A stretch of DNA of 64,000 nt from the NCBI GenBank assembly GCA_013036105.1, contig JAAXCX010000003.1, positions 1 through 64,000 of the forward strand. Direction: 5' to 3'. Below, one piece after another: positions 10,733 through 18,231 of the stretch. Every line of letters begins with the position of its first letter. Positions within the stretch are counted from its first letter, which is position 1. The notes under the pieces were generated by a model, which was given only the letters and a program-made list of their open reading frames with translations, ran no database searches and was not told where the DNA came from. Both the position numbers and the translations under genes were made by a program. Origin of the DNA: Vulcanimicrobiota bacterium. Lineage in GTDB: Bacteria; Vulcanimicrobiota; Vulcanimicrobiia; Vulcanimicrobiales; Vulcanimicrobiaceae.

Positions 10733-13548
10733 GCAGTCCGCTGCGCGCGGAGCTGGCGCAAGACGTACTGCAGCACGCCGCCGTGCCGAAAATATTCGGC
10801 TTCGTCGGGCGTGTCTATGCGCAGCAGCACTTCAAAATTCAGCGGCCGGTCGGCGCGTGCGGTCACGCGAATATTGAGATGCATTCCGGGTTTGACGCCG
10901 TCGGCGTAACCGGTAACGTCGTAGACTTCCTCACCCGTGAGGGCGTACGTCGAGCGATCCGCGCCGCCGATGAATTCGAGCGGCAGAATACCCATTCCGA
11001 TGAGATTGCTGCGATGGATGCGTTCGAACGATTCCGCAAGCACGGCCTTGACGCCAAGCAAATGCGGACCCTTCGCGGCCCAATCTCGCGACGAGCCCGA
11101 TCCGTACTCTTTGCCGGCTAGGACCAGAAGCGGAACGCCCTCGGCTTTATAGTGCACCGCCGCATCGTAGATCGGCATCTGCTCGCCTTGCGGCAGCAGC
11201 TGCGTGTAGCCGCCCTCGACGCCGGGCACGAGCAGATTGCGCAAGCGTACGTTCGCAAACGTGCCGCGCATCATCACTTCGTGGTTGCCGCGCCGCGCAC
11301 CGTACGAATTAAAATCGGACGGCTGAATCCCGTGCTCCATCAAATACTTCGCAGCCGGACTATTGCGCGCGATATTGCCCGCCGGCGAAATGTGATCGGT
11401 TGTAACGCTATCGCCGACCATGACCAGCACGCGCGCTCCACGCACGTCGGTCAGCGGCGGCGGTTCGGCGGGCATGTTTTCAAAATACGGCGGCCGCTTG
11501 ACGTACTCCGATTTTGGATCCCACGCATACCGTTCGCCCGCCGGCACGTCCAGTTGCGCCCAGTTCGCGTCGCCGGCAAAGACGTTGCTGTAGTTCGTCT
11601 TGAAGAGATCGCCGCTGATCGACTCGGCAACGACTTTTGAGATCTCCGAATCGTCGGGCCAAATGTCTTTCAGATAGACAGGCTTGCCGGATGAGTCGGC
11701 GCCCAACGGCTCGGACGTGAGATCGATGTCCATGCGGCCGGCAAGCGCATAGGCGACGACCAGCGGCGGCGAAGCCAAATAATTGGCGTGCACCTGCGGA
11801 TGAATGCGTCCCTCGAAGTTGCGGTTGCCGGAAAGCACCGCGGCGACGATCGAATCTTCTTCGGCGATCGCTTCAGCAATATCGGGTCGCAGCGGACCGC
11901 TGTTGCCGATGCACGTAGTGCAGCCGTAGCCGACCAAATAAAATCCGAGCCGATCCAAATACTGCGACAGGCCGGATTTCTTCAAGTACTCGGTGACGAC
12001 TTTGGAGCCTGGCGCAAGAGACGTTTTCACCCACGGTTTACTCTTGAGTCCGCGGGCAAGCGCGTTGCGCGCAAGCAAGCCCGCGCCGATAAGCACGTTC
12101 GGATTGCTCGTGTTCGTACAGCTTGTGATAGCCGCAATGACGACCGACCCGTCGGCGATCTCCGTTTTCGGCTCGACCGCGACGGCCGTTCCCATTCCGC
12201 CCTCGCTCTCCATGCGCGCGGCGTTGCTCGCGGGTTTTGCGTCGCGCGCCGCTTGCCATTCCGCAAGCGCGTCGTTGAACGTGCGCTTGACGTCGTGCAG
12301 CGGCACCCGGTCTTGCGGGCGCCGCGGCCCCGCCAAGCACGGTTCGACGGTGCCGAGATCGAGTTCGAGCGTATCGCTGAATAAAGGATCGGGCGTATCG
12401 TCGGTCCGGAACAAGCCTTGCGCTTTCGCATATGCTTCGACCAGCGCGATGTGTTCGGGTGCGCGGCCTGTCAACCGCAAGTAGTCCAGCGTCTGCGCAT
12501 CGATCGGAAAGATCGCGCACGTCGATCCGTACTCCGGCGACATATTTCCGATCGTCGTGCGATCGACGACGGCAAGATTTGAGAGCCCGCGGCCGTAGAA
12601 CTCCACGAACTTGCCGACGACGCCCTTCTTGCGCAGCATATGCGTGACGGTCAGCACCAAATCGGTCGCCGTTACCCCCGGCCGCAAGCTTCCGTTCAAC
12701 TTGAAACCGACGACGTCGGGAATGAGCATCGTAATGGGCTGCCCGAGCATCGCGGCTTCAGCTTCGATCCCGCCGACGCCCCACGCGAGCACGCCCAATC
12801 CGTTAACCATCGTTGTATGCGAATCCGTACCGACGACCGTATCCGGATACGCTAAGGCATCTTGCCCACTCTCCTTGGGATCGTTGGGGATGGGTCCGCC
12901 CGAACGATTAACCATGCCCTTAGTGAGGGCGGACTCATCCCTGACGGTCCCATCTCCCCCTCCGCCAAATACGACACGAGCTAAGAACTCGATGTTGACC
13001 TGGTGCACGATTCCAGTGTCGGGGGGAACGGCGCGGAAGTTGTGGAGCGCTTCCTGTCCCCACTTGAGAAAAGCATAACGCTCGCGGTTGCGTTCGAACT
13101 CGAGGCGCGCGTTTTCCGCGAACGCGCCGCTCGAACCAAACGCGTCGACTTGCACGGAGTGGTCGATAACCAACTCGACGGGCTGCAGCGGGTTGATCGC
13201 TTTGGGGTCACCACCCATCACTGCCATCGCATCGCGCATCGCTGCCAGATCGACGACGCACGGAACGCCGGTGAAATCTTGCAGCAGCACGCGCGCGGGG
13301 CGGAAGGCGATCTCGCGGTCGCTGCGCTTGGCCGGATGCCAGCGCGCTAGCGCTTCGACGTCGGCTCGCTCGACGGAGACGCCGTCTTCGAAACGCAGCA
13401 AGTTCTCCAGCAGAATCTTGAGCGAAAAGGGCAGCTGCGCGAGCTTCGCAACTCCGGCATCTTCCAGCGCGGCCAGGCGAACGTACGTATAACCGCGATC
13501 GCCGGCCTGGAAGCGAGCGAGGGCGTCGAAGCTTCCGGCGTATGTCAC
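10729..13548 (-). CDS. acnA: Aconitate hydratase AcnA, with in-frame palindromic insertion
   Basis: Aconitase interconverts citrate and isocitrate in the TCA cycle with a [4Fe-4S] cluster. The 939-residue product has the cluster cysteines in SCTNTSNP and YGCTTCIGNSGPL, plus YPDTVVGTDSHTTMVNGLGV and the C-terminal swivelling domain (VMVGDSVTTDHISPAG, GSGSSRDWAAKG). The GTG start at 13548 overlaps the rnd stop (GTGA). Between NIEFLARVVF and LAYPDTVVG there is an extra segment of about 25-30 residues (near 197-226, containing ALTKGMVNRSGG) encoded by a family A stem-loop element. The frame stays open, so the enzyme is probably functional with an extra surface loop. Confidence 0.96.
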   Translation of the reverse strand: MTYAGSFDALARFQAGDRGYTYVRLAALEDAGVAKLAQLPFSLKILLENLLRFEDGVSVERADVEALARWHPAKRSDREIAFRPARVLLQDFTGVPCVVDLAAMRDAMAVMGGDPKAINPLQPVELVIDHSVQVDAFGSSGAFAENARLEFERNRERYAFLKWGQEALHNFRAVPPDTGIVHQVNIEFLARVVFGGGGDGTVRDESALTKGMVNRSGGPIPNDPKESGQDALAYPDTVVGTDSHTTMVNGLGVLAWGVGGIEAEAAMLGQPITMLIPDVVGFKLNGSLRPGVTATDLVLTVTHMLRKKGVVGKFVEFYGRGLSNLAVVDRTTIGNMSPEYGSTCAIFPIDAQTLDYLRLTGRAPEHIALVEAYAKAQGLFRTDDTPDPLFSDTLELDLGTVEPCLAGPRRPQDRVPLHDVKRTFNDALAEWQAARDAKPASNAARMESEGGMGTAVAVEPKTEIADGSVVIAAITSCTNTSNPNVLIGAGLLARNALARGLKSKPWVKTSLAPGSKVVTEYLKKSGLSQYLDRLGFYLVGYGCTTCIGNSGPLRPDIAEAIAEEDSIVAAVLSGNRNFEGRIHPQVHANYLASPPLVVAYALAGRMDIDLTSEPLGADSSGKPVYLKDIWPDDSEISKVVAESISGDLFKTNYSNVFAGDANWAQLDVPAGERYAWDPKSEYVKRPPYFENMPAEPPPLTDVRGARVLVMVGDSVTTDHISPAGNIARNSPAAKYLMEHGIQPSDFNSYGARRGNHEVMMRGTFANVRLRNLLVPGVEGGYTQLLPQGEQMPIYDAAVHYKAEGVPLLVLAGKEYGSGSSRDWAAKGPHLLGVKAVLAESFERIHRSNLIGMGILPLEFIGGADRSTYALTGEEVYDVTGYADGVKPGMHLNIRVTARADRPLNFEVLLRIDTPDEAEYFRHGGVLQYVLRQLRAQRTA
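12887..12941. repeat. Family A stem-loop element inside acnA
   Basis: The arms 12887-12901 (GGGATGGGTCCGCCC) and 12927-12941 (GGGCGGACTCATCCC) pair over 15 bp with one G-T wobble. They enclose a 25-nt loop at 12902-12926 that begins GAACGATTAACCATGCC and ends AGTGA. The loop closely matches the loops of the copies at 19064-19088 and 19124-19148, while the stems differ. In the acnA frame it encodes ESALTKGMVNRSGG. Confidence 0.85.
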
Positions 13549-14720
13549 GATTGCAGCAAGATTCGCGGATCGCCGTCGGCATAGCCTTCGATGCGCATCG
13601 CCGCCTCGCCCGAAAGCAGCTGCCACAAACGCTCGCCGACCAGATACATGCGCCACGACGAGAGCGCGAGCGCTCCGGCAAAGGCGTCGCGATCGGCCGG
13701 CACGTCGCGCGCCACGCGTTCGAGCGACGCCCGAGGAGCCAGCAGGCTCGCGGGGATCTCGTTTTCACGCGCGATTTCGCCGACCACGACGCTCATTAAG
13801 GAGACCAGTGTTTCACGCGCATTGCCCAGCGGCCGGTTCACACGCGGCGGGAGTTCGCCTTCGGGCAGCGCTTCGGCGGTTTTCACGGCGTCCAGAATTG
13901 CTTGGCCTAGCGCACGCCGGCCGCCCGCATCGAAGCGGCGCAGCTGCGCGAGCTCTTCGAGACGGTGCGGTCGCAACGTCGCGAGCCCGGCAAGCACGTC
14001 GTCGGGCATGACGTATTTCAGCGGAACGTCGCGCTCGCGCGCGAGCCGGTCGCGCAACCGCGCTAATTCCGAAAGAACCGCTAGTTCGCGGCGGTTGAGT
14101 CTGTTCGCGCCCGGAATGCGCGCATACAATTTCCGGTCGTCGACGCGGTAACGCGCTGGGTCGGCGAGCTGAAGGCACTCCTCCCGGGCCCACTCGTAAC
14201 GATTCTTCTCCTGCAAACGCCGCGACAATTCCGTGTGCATCTCGAGGAGATGCGCGACGTCTTCGATCAAATACTCGAGCTGACCGGCGGAAAGCGGCCG
14301 CTTCGACCAGTCGCTGACGGTATGGAGTTTTTTCAAGCGTACGCCTTGGAGATCGCGCACCAAGTCGGCGAGCGAAATCGAAAGTCCGTATCCTAAAAAC
14401 GCCGCGGCAACCTGGCAATCGAAAACGTCGGGGGGCACGATGCCGAAGCGCTCGGCAAAAATCTTCAGATCGCTCCCGAGCGCGTGGCCGACGACTGTCG
14501 CTTTCGAGAGCGCCTGCACGAGCGGCGCCAAGTCCGGCAGCGCGATCGGGTCGACGATCGCAAAGCCATCTTCAAACGCAATCTGCACGACCATAAGGCG
14601 CGCCGTGTAACTTCGTTCGTTGTGAAATTCGGTATCGATTCCAACGCGCGACGAATTCGTAAGCCGCGCGCATAGCGCTTGCAACGCTTGCGGCGTATCG
14701 ACCGTTTGAACGTTGGTCAC
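13545..14720 (-). CDS. rnd: Ribonuclease D
   Basis: The 391-residue product has a DEDDy 3'-5' exonuclease domain (about 1-180) with VGIDTEF, VGHALGSDLKIF and YLIEDVAHL, followed by an HRDC domain (about 205-290, ELAVLSELARLRDRLARERDVP). RNase D trims the 3' ends of tRNA precursors and other structured RNAs. The GTG at 14720 overlaps the stop of the TVP38-like gene (GTGA); the open frame extends upstream but without family similarity. The stop overlaps the acnA start in the same way. Confidence 0.93.
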   Translation of the reverse strand: MTNVQTVDTPQALQALCARLTNSSRVGIDTEFHNERSYTARLMVVQIAFEDGFAIVDPIALPDLAPLVQALSKATVVGHALGSDLKIFAERFGIVPPDVFDCQVAAAFLGYGLSISLADLVRDLQGVRLKKLHTVSDWSKRPLSAGQLEYLIEDVAHLLEMHTELSRRLQEKNRYEWAREECLQLADPARYRVDDRKLYARIPGANRLNRRELAVLSELARLRDRLARERDVPLKYVMPDDVLAGLATLRPHRLEELAQLRRFDAGGRRALGQAILDAVKTAEALPEGELPPRVNRPLGNARETLVSLMSVVVGEIARENEIPASLLAPRASLERVARDVPADRDAFAGALALSSWRMYLVGERLWQLLSGEAAMRIEGYADGDPRILLQS

Positions 14721-15337
14721 TGCGTCGGCCCCGCCGGACCGTGCGGCAAGCGCCGGCGGAAATGCCAGTGCGGGCGGTGATGCAGGATGTACATATGCGC
14801 GCGCGCTTCCGCGCCGTGCACGAGCGTGGTCACCTGATCGCCGAAGAGCGTGAGTAAGACGCAGAGCGGGATCGCGACGGCCGACATCGTCAGCACGTGA
14901 ATCCACAGCGGCACGCGCATTGCCGCCGCCGTCGCGGTTGCTACGGTTCCTCCAAATCCGGGAATAACGCGCACCACGATGAGAAACATCGGCGAACCGA
15001 CGCGGAATCTTTTCACCCAGGCCGGCAGCTTCTCGAGGGCCTTGTGCAGATCGAGCAGATGCGTGGCATGCCGGTTGACCCAGTAGCCGATCATGGCGGC
15101 GCAGACGATGCCGACGACGTCGATAACCGATCCCCAAAACCGCCCGAAGACGACGCCGTTCATGATTGCCAGCGCGTCGGTGACCGAGAACGGTGCCGAC
15201 GCGACCAGCGCAAAAAGGATGGTCGCCAAGGGTATCGCGACTTTTGGGCCGATAGGTCTGAGGATATGATGCTCGACGTATGGCTGATAGCGGATGACCA
15301 GCGCCGCGAGAGCAAACGAGGCCAGCAGCAGCCCCAA
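14717..15337 (-). CDS. TVP38/TMEM64-family (VTT domain) membrane protein
   Basis: A roughly 206-residue protein with several hydrophobic segments and the VTT-domain pattern FLIVVRVIPGFGG (F-x-x-R-x-x-P-G). Proteins of this family are linked to lipid scrambling or membrane homeostasis. The start is uncertain. The first regular start is a TTG at 15337, but an AAGGAG at 15391-15386 sits 6 nt before an ATT at 15379, which would add RNRLAKLARRFAG, a natural basic N-terminus. It heads the chain to rnd, acnA and the TMEM175-like pair, with a 4-bp overlap to rnd. Confidence 0.8.
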   Translation of the reverse strand: MGLLLASFALAALVIRYQPYVEHHILRPIGPKVAIPLATILFALVASAPFSVTDALAIMNGVVFGRFWGSVIDVVGIVCAAMIGYWVNRHATHLLDLHKALEKLPAWVKRFRVGSPMFLIVVRVIPGFGGTVATATAAAMRVPLWIHVLTMSAVAIPLCVLLTLFGDQVTTLVHGAEARAHMYILHHRPHWHFRRRLPHGPAGPTQ

Positions 15338-15379
15338 GCCCGCGAAGCGGCGGGCTAGCTTGGCAAGCCGGTTTCGAAT

Positions 15380-15763
15380 ATGATGCTCCTTCGGGCCATT
15401 GTCTCGCTTCTATGCGCCGTGGGGTTTTACGCTTCCGTTTTCATGCTCCGCAAGAGCATTCGCGCCAAGCACGGCGAGGTCAAGGGGCCAAGCGTCGTCA
15501 AGTCGCCGCGCGCCCGGCTCTTCGCAGGGCTGCCAAACGCGCTCTTCGGTGCGATCTACTATGTCGCGGTGGTCGCGGTTACGTGGCTCGCCCATGCACG
15601 AATCTTTTTTATCCTGGCCGAGCTCGCCACGCTGCTGGCCGCCGGCACGTCGGTCTATCTGGCTTACAGCCTCCTGTACGTTACGAAGAAAGAGTGTCCG
15701 TATTGTTGGACCTCGCATGCCGTCAACTGGTCGCTTGCTCTCGTTCTGCCATGGCTTGTCTAG
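15380..15763 (+). CDS. VKOR-family protein lacking the loop cysteine pair
   Basis: The 127-residue product has four membrane helices. The redox motif of vitamin K epoxide reductase homologues is in the last helix: C106-P-Y-C109-WTSHAVNWS. The loop between helices 1 and 2 keeps the VKOR pattern (SVVKSPRARLFAGLPNALFGAIYY) but has no cysteines where the shuttle pair is normally found. VKOR homologues reoxidise a DsbA- or Trx-like partner with quinone. Without the loop cysteines, electrons would have to pass directly from a partner to the CxxC. No partner gene is adjacent. The start lies back to back with the divergent TVP38-like gene. Confidence 0.78.
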   Translation: MMLLRAIVSLLCAVGFYASVFMLRKSIRAKHGEVKGPSVVKSPRARLFAGLPNALFGAIYYVAVVAVTWLAHARIFFILAELATLLAAGTSVYLAYSLLYVTKKECPYCWTSHAVNWSLALVLPWLV

Positions 15764-15783
15764 CGCGCCTGGCACTGATATAA
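15757..15783 (+). promoter_or_regulatory. Predicted sigma70-type promoter with extended -10
   Basis: TTGTCT (about 15757-15762, overlapping the VKOR stop) and a perfect TATAAT (15778-15783) are separated by a spacer of about 17 nt, and TGA directly precedes the TATAAT as in an extended -10. The next gene on the same strand begins only at 17482, beyond a strong terminator, so the promoter would make a short transcript. Confidence 0.5.
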
Positions 15784-15789
15784 TCGCGC

Positions 15790-15887
15790 TTGTCTCGAGA
15801 GTAATACGGGATTCTATACCGGAGTCCGGGAGCTGAGTCTACCGCCGGTGCTACAAAAAAAGCCACGCGCAGCGTGGCTTTTTTTTT
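15790..15887 (+). ncRNA. Candidate small RNA, about 95-100 nt
   Basis: The interval between a consensus-like promoter (15757-15783) and a strong intrinsic terminator (15855-15887) contains no plausible reading frame. The sequence has self-complementary parts, for example ACCGG near 15820 with CCGGT near 15845. No known RNA family is recognised. The region could equally be the 3' untranslated region of the VKOR gene, with the terminator serving mainly the opposite-strand gene. Confidence 0.35.
15855..15887. terminator. Bidirectional intrinsic terminator
   Basis: A GC-rich stem (GCCACGC / GCGTGGC) with a very short loop is flanked by a run of A on the left and nine T on the right. It can therefore stop transcription on both strands: for the gene at 15901-16512 (stop 13 bp away) and for plus-strand transcripts from the VKOR side. 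Confidence 0.9.
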
Positions 15888-15900
15888 GTGCTGCCGCGTC

Positions 15901-16512
15901 TTACAGCATGTACGCGGCTTTGAGGTCGTGCATAGCCGTGGCGAGAATCGCATGATAGTCGGCATCCTTTGCGATGCCGTACTTTGCGTCGATGTCTTTC
16001 ATGACTTGCACGTGCACCGGATGCGAGACTGCGCGATCGAGCATAACCTCGACGCTCCACCCTCCTGGAATCACGCCGGCGTTCCAAAGCGCGGCGGCCA
16101 GAGCTTTACCGTTGGCCGGATCGGGCGAAGGCTTGGAAGGAAGTTTTACCTTCGCGGCGGTGACGATTTTGAGCGAATCCGCAACGACAAAATTGAAGAC
16201 GGTGATAAAATTACCGACCTTTGCTTTGCCGTATTGCTTAGTGAGTTTGCCGGCTTCGGCAGTGAAGTTTTTTCCGGCGAGCACTTTAAGCAGCGTCACA
16301 GTATCGAAATGCTGCGGCCCTCCTCCGGCGACGATCATCGAGAGCGTGACCGGAAGCGCCGGCGGACCGGTGTATACTCCTGGCCCCGAGAAGCGTGACG
16401 GTTGCGTGGTGATCATTGCGTTCGCGGAGGCCATGCCCGAAGCGGCGGCCACCGCAGGTGCCGCAAGCGCGCAGAGCGCGGCGGCAGCCATGATATGACG
16501 AATAGTAAGCAC
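15901..16512 (-). CDS. Secreted protein of unknown function
   Basis: The 203-residue product starts at a GTG at 16512 preceded by AAAGGAG. It has a signal peptide (about residues 1-27, MAAAALCALAAPAVAAASG). The mature part is about 175 residues, soluble and alanine/valine-rich, with no cysteine and no recognised domain. The frame is open upstream of the start, but that part looks non-coding. It is followed by the strong terminator at 15855-15887, so it is probably monocistronic. Confidence 0.7.
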   Translation of the reverse strand: MLTIRHIMAAAALCALAAPAVAAASGMASANAMITTQPSRFSGPGVYTGPPALPVTLSMIVAGGGPQHFDTVTLLKVLAGKNFTAEAGKLTKQYGKAKVGNFITVFNFVVADSLKIVTAAKVKLPSKPSPDPANGKALAAALWNAGVIPGGWSVEVMLDRAVSHPVHVQVMKDIDAKYGIAKDADYHAILATAMHDLKAAYML

Positions 16513-16568
16513 GTGAAGCTCCTTTCGCCCACAAGAACGGGCGGGAGCCGCCTTTGGATTGACCCGGT

Positions 16569-16994
16569 CTACGTTTGGGCGATCATCGCGCGATATTTGG
16601 GATCGCTCGTCGGCGTCGTGGCAAACCACGCATCCAGTATCGCCTTCACTTCGGTGGCGGGCGTTGCGCGCAGGCTCAGCGCAAGCACGTTGGCGTCGTT
16701 CCACTCCCGCGCGAGCGACGCCGTCTCGCTGTCGCCGCAGAGAGCCGCGCGCGCGCCCGGAACTTTGTTCGCCGCGATGCTCACGCCGGTTCCCGACCAG
16801 CAGCAGACGACGCCGTACACGCATTCATTCGACGCAACGCTTTCAGCGACGCGGCGCCCGACGGCAGGCCACGCGTCGTCTTCACCCGGCGCGAGCGCTC
16901 CCAGCAACAGCAAGTCATGGCCGCGCGCGCGCAGATCGCTCTGCAGGGCGGCCGTCAGTTCGGTGGCTTGATCACTTCCCAGTGCGATCCGCAT
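16569..16994 (-). CDS. RpiB/LacAB-family sugar-phosphate isomerase homologue with altered active site
   Basis: The 141-residue length and core motifs (GSGTG-type CCWSGTGVSIAANKVPG and NDANVLALSLR) place it in the RpiB/LacA/LacB family, which isomerises ribose-5-phosphate/ribulose-5-phosphate or related sugars. The catalytic cysteine position is kept (Cys64/65). Two usual histidines are changed: the N-terminal GSDHAG is GSDQAT (Gln9), and the ring-opening histidine of the HND motif is Trp98. The enzyme may use a different substrate or not be an isomerase. It sits alone between two secreted-protein genes. Confidence 0.82.
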   Translation of the reverse strand: MRIALGSDQATELTAALQSDLRARGHDLLLLGALAPGEDDAWPAVGRRVAESVASNECVYGVVCCWSGTGVSIAANKVPGARAALCGDSETASLAREWNDANVLALSLRATPATEVKAILDAWFATTPTSDPKYRAMIAQT

Positions 16995-17019
16995 GAGAAG
17001 AGAGTTTGGAGGCGAGCTG

Positions 17020-17445
17020 CTAGTGGCCCTGTACGACGATCATATCGGCGTTGAGCGAGCCGTCCGATTGCGGGCGGCCGCGCACGTCGACGGTGTCACC
17101 ATCGTGGATCGAGTACCCGCGCGGATTGATGACCGTGCCGCGGTGCAAATGAATGGCGCGGTAACGGTTGAGCTGCAGCTTCAACTGCATGTCGTAGCCG
17201 CGATAGTAGGTAACGGTTCCGAGTGATTCGGTGTCGTTCCAACCATATGCGGCTTTCACAATCCCGCCGAGCGCGTTAATGGCGTCATTGACGATGCCGC
17301 CCGGCAGGGTCGGCAGCGGATTGGGCGCCGGAGCGGTCGGCGCGGGCGTCGGCGTCGCGCTTTGCGACGCGCCGGCGAAAGCAAACGTACTGCAGCCAAG
17401 CGCTAAAAGGGCGGCGGCAAGCCCGGAAACAAGTCGCGTGTTCAT
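17020..17445 (-). CDS. Secreted protein of unknown function
   Basis: The 141-residue product has a signal peptide ending near residues 24-26 (STFAFAGAS), a Pro/Thr/Ala-rich linker (PTPAPTAPAPNPLPTLPGG), and a C-terminal part of about 85 residues with beta-like segments (MQLKLQLNRYRAIHLHRGTVINPRG). The C-terminal piece could be an OB-like or similar small beta domain, but no family is recognised. It is separated by 25 bp from the RpiB-like gene, which lies downstream on the same strand, so the two may be co-transcribed. Confidence 0.65.
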   Translation of the reverse strand: MNTRLVSGLAAALLALGCSTFAFAGASQSATPTPAPTAPAPNPLPTLPGGIVNDAINALGGIVKAAYGWNDTESLGTVTYYRGYDMQLKLQLNRYRAIHLHRGTVINPRGYSIHDGDTVDVRGRPQSDGSLNADMIVVQGH

Positions 17446-17481
17446 ATACTTGAAACGACCTCCTTACCAACAGGGTTCCCA

Positions 17482-18231
17482 TTGCGGCTAGCGGCGACGG
17501 TCATGCTCGCCCGCCCGGCAAGCGCACGCTTCGAGGTCTTCATGCTGCGCAGAAGCGAGCGCAGCCACTTCGTGCCCGACGCTTACGTCTTTCCCGGCGG
17601 CACTCTCTCGGAGCTCGACCTAAGCGAGCGCGCGCTCGCGCGTACACGCTTTGCGCCGAACGAAAGGGGACTCCGCGATCGGATCAGTGCCTCGACGGCC
17701 GGCGTTCCGCTCGCCTCGGATCGCGAGCTGGCCGCGCTTTTCTTCGCAGCGCTGCGTGAGCTTTACGAAGAAGCCGGCGTCCTCTTATCTTGCGACGCGC
17801 GCGGGAACGCGGTGAAAGCCGGCGCCGACGCTTCGCGCGTGGATTTTCTGGAATCGCTCGAACGCGAAGATCTGTATGCCGACGCGCGGCAGCTCGCGCT
17901 TTTTTCGCAATGGCTTACGCCGCCGCAGTTTTCCAAACGGTACAATACGCATTTCTTTCTCGCGCGCGCGCCGGACGGCGCTGCTGCCGCGGCCGACGAG
18001 CACGAGACGCACGACGGCCTCTGGATCGCTCCGACCGACGCGCTCGCGCGCAACGAAGCTGGCGATCTGCATCTCGTCTATCCGACCGTAAAGCACTTGG
18101 AAAGACTTACGCGGTTCGCCACGCTGGACGGACTCTTGGAATTCGCTCGTACGAAACGGGTTCTGGCGCTCTCGCCGTATACAGAGAACGATACCTTCGC
18201 TTTGCCGCCGGCATTGGAAAATGCGTGGTAG
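17482..18231 (+). CDS. Nudix hydrolase (NUDT19-like)
   Basis: A 249-residue protein with a long Nudix domain: YVFPGG near residue 36, then the Nudix box AALRELYEEAGVLL near residues 90-103. The spacing and the C-terminal extension (TVKHLERLTRF) resemble the NUDT19/CoA-diphosphatase-like branch. Nudix enzymes hydrolyse nucleoside-diphosphate-X compounds; the substrate is not determinable. The start is a TTG at 17482, with an ATG seven codons later as alternative. The stop overlaps the following metallo-beta-lactamase gene by 7 bp, a pair also seen in other bacteria. Confidence 0.87.
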   Translation: MRLAATVMLARPASARFEVFMLRRSERSHFVPDAYVFPGGTLSELDLSERALARTRFAPNERGLRDRISASTAGVPLASDRELAALFFAALRELYEEAGVLLSCDARGNAVKAGADASRVDFLESLEREDLYADARQLALFSQWLTPPQFSKRYNTHFFLARAPDGAAAAADEHETHDGLWIAPTDALARNEAGDLHLVYPTVKHLERLTRFATLDGLLEFARTKRVLALSPYTENDTFALPPALENAW

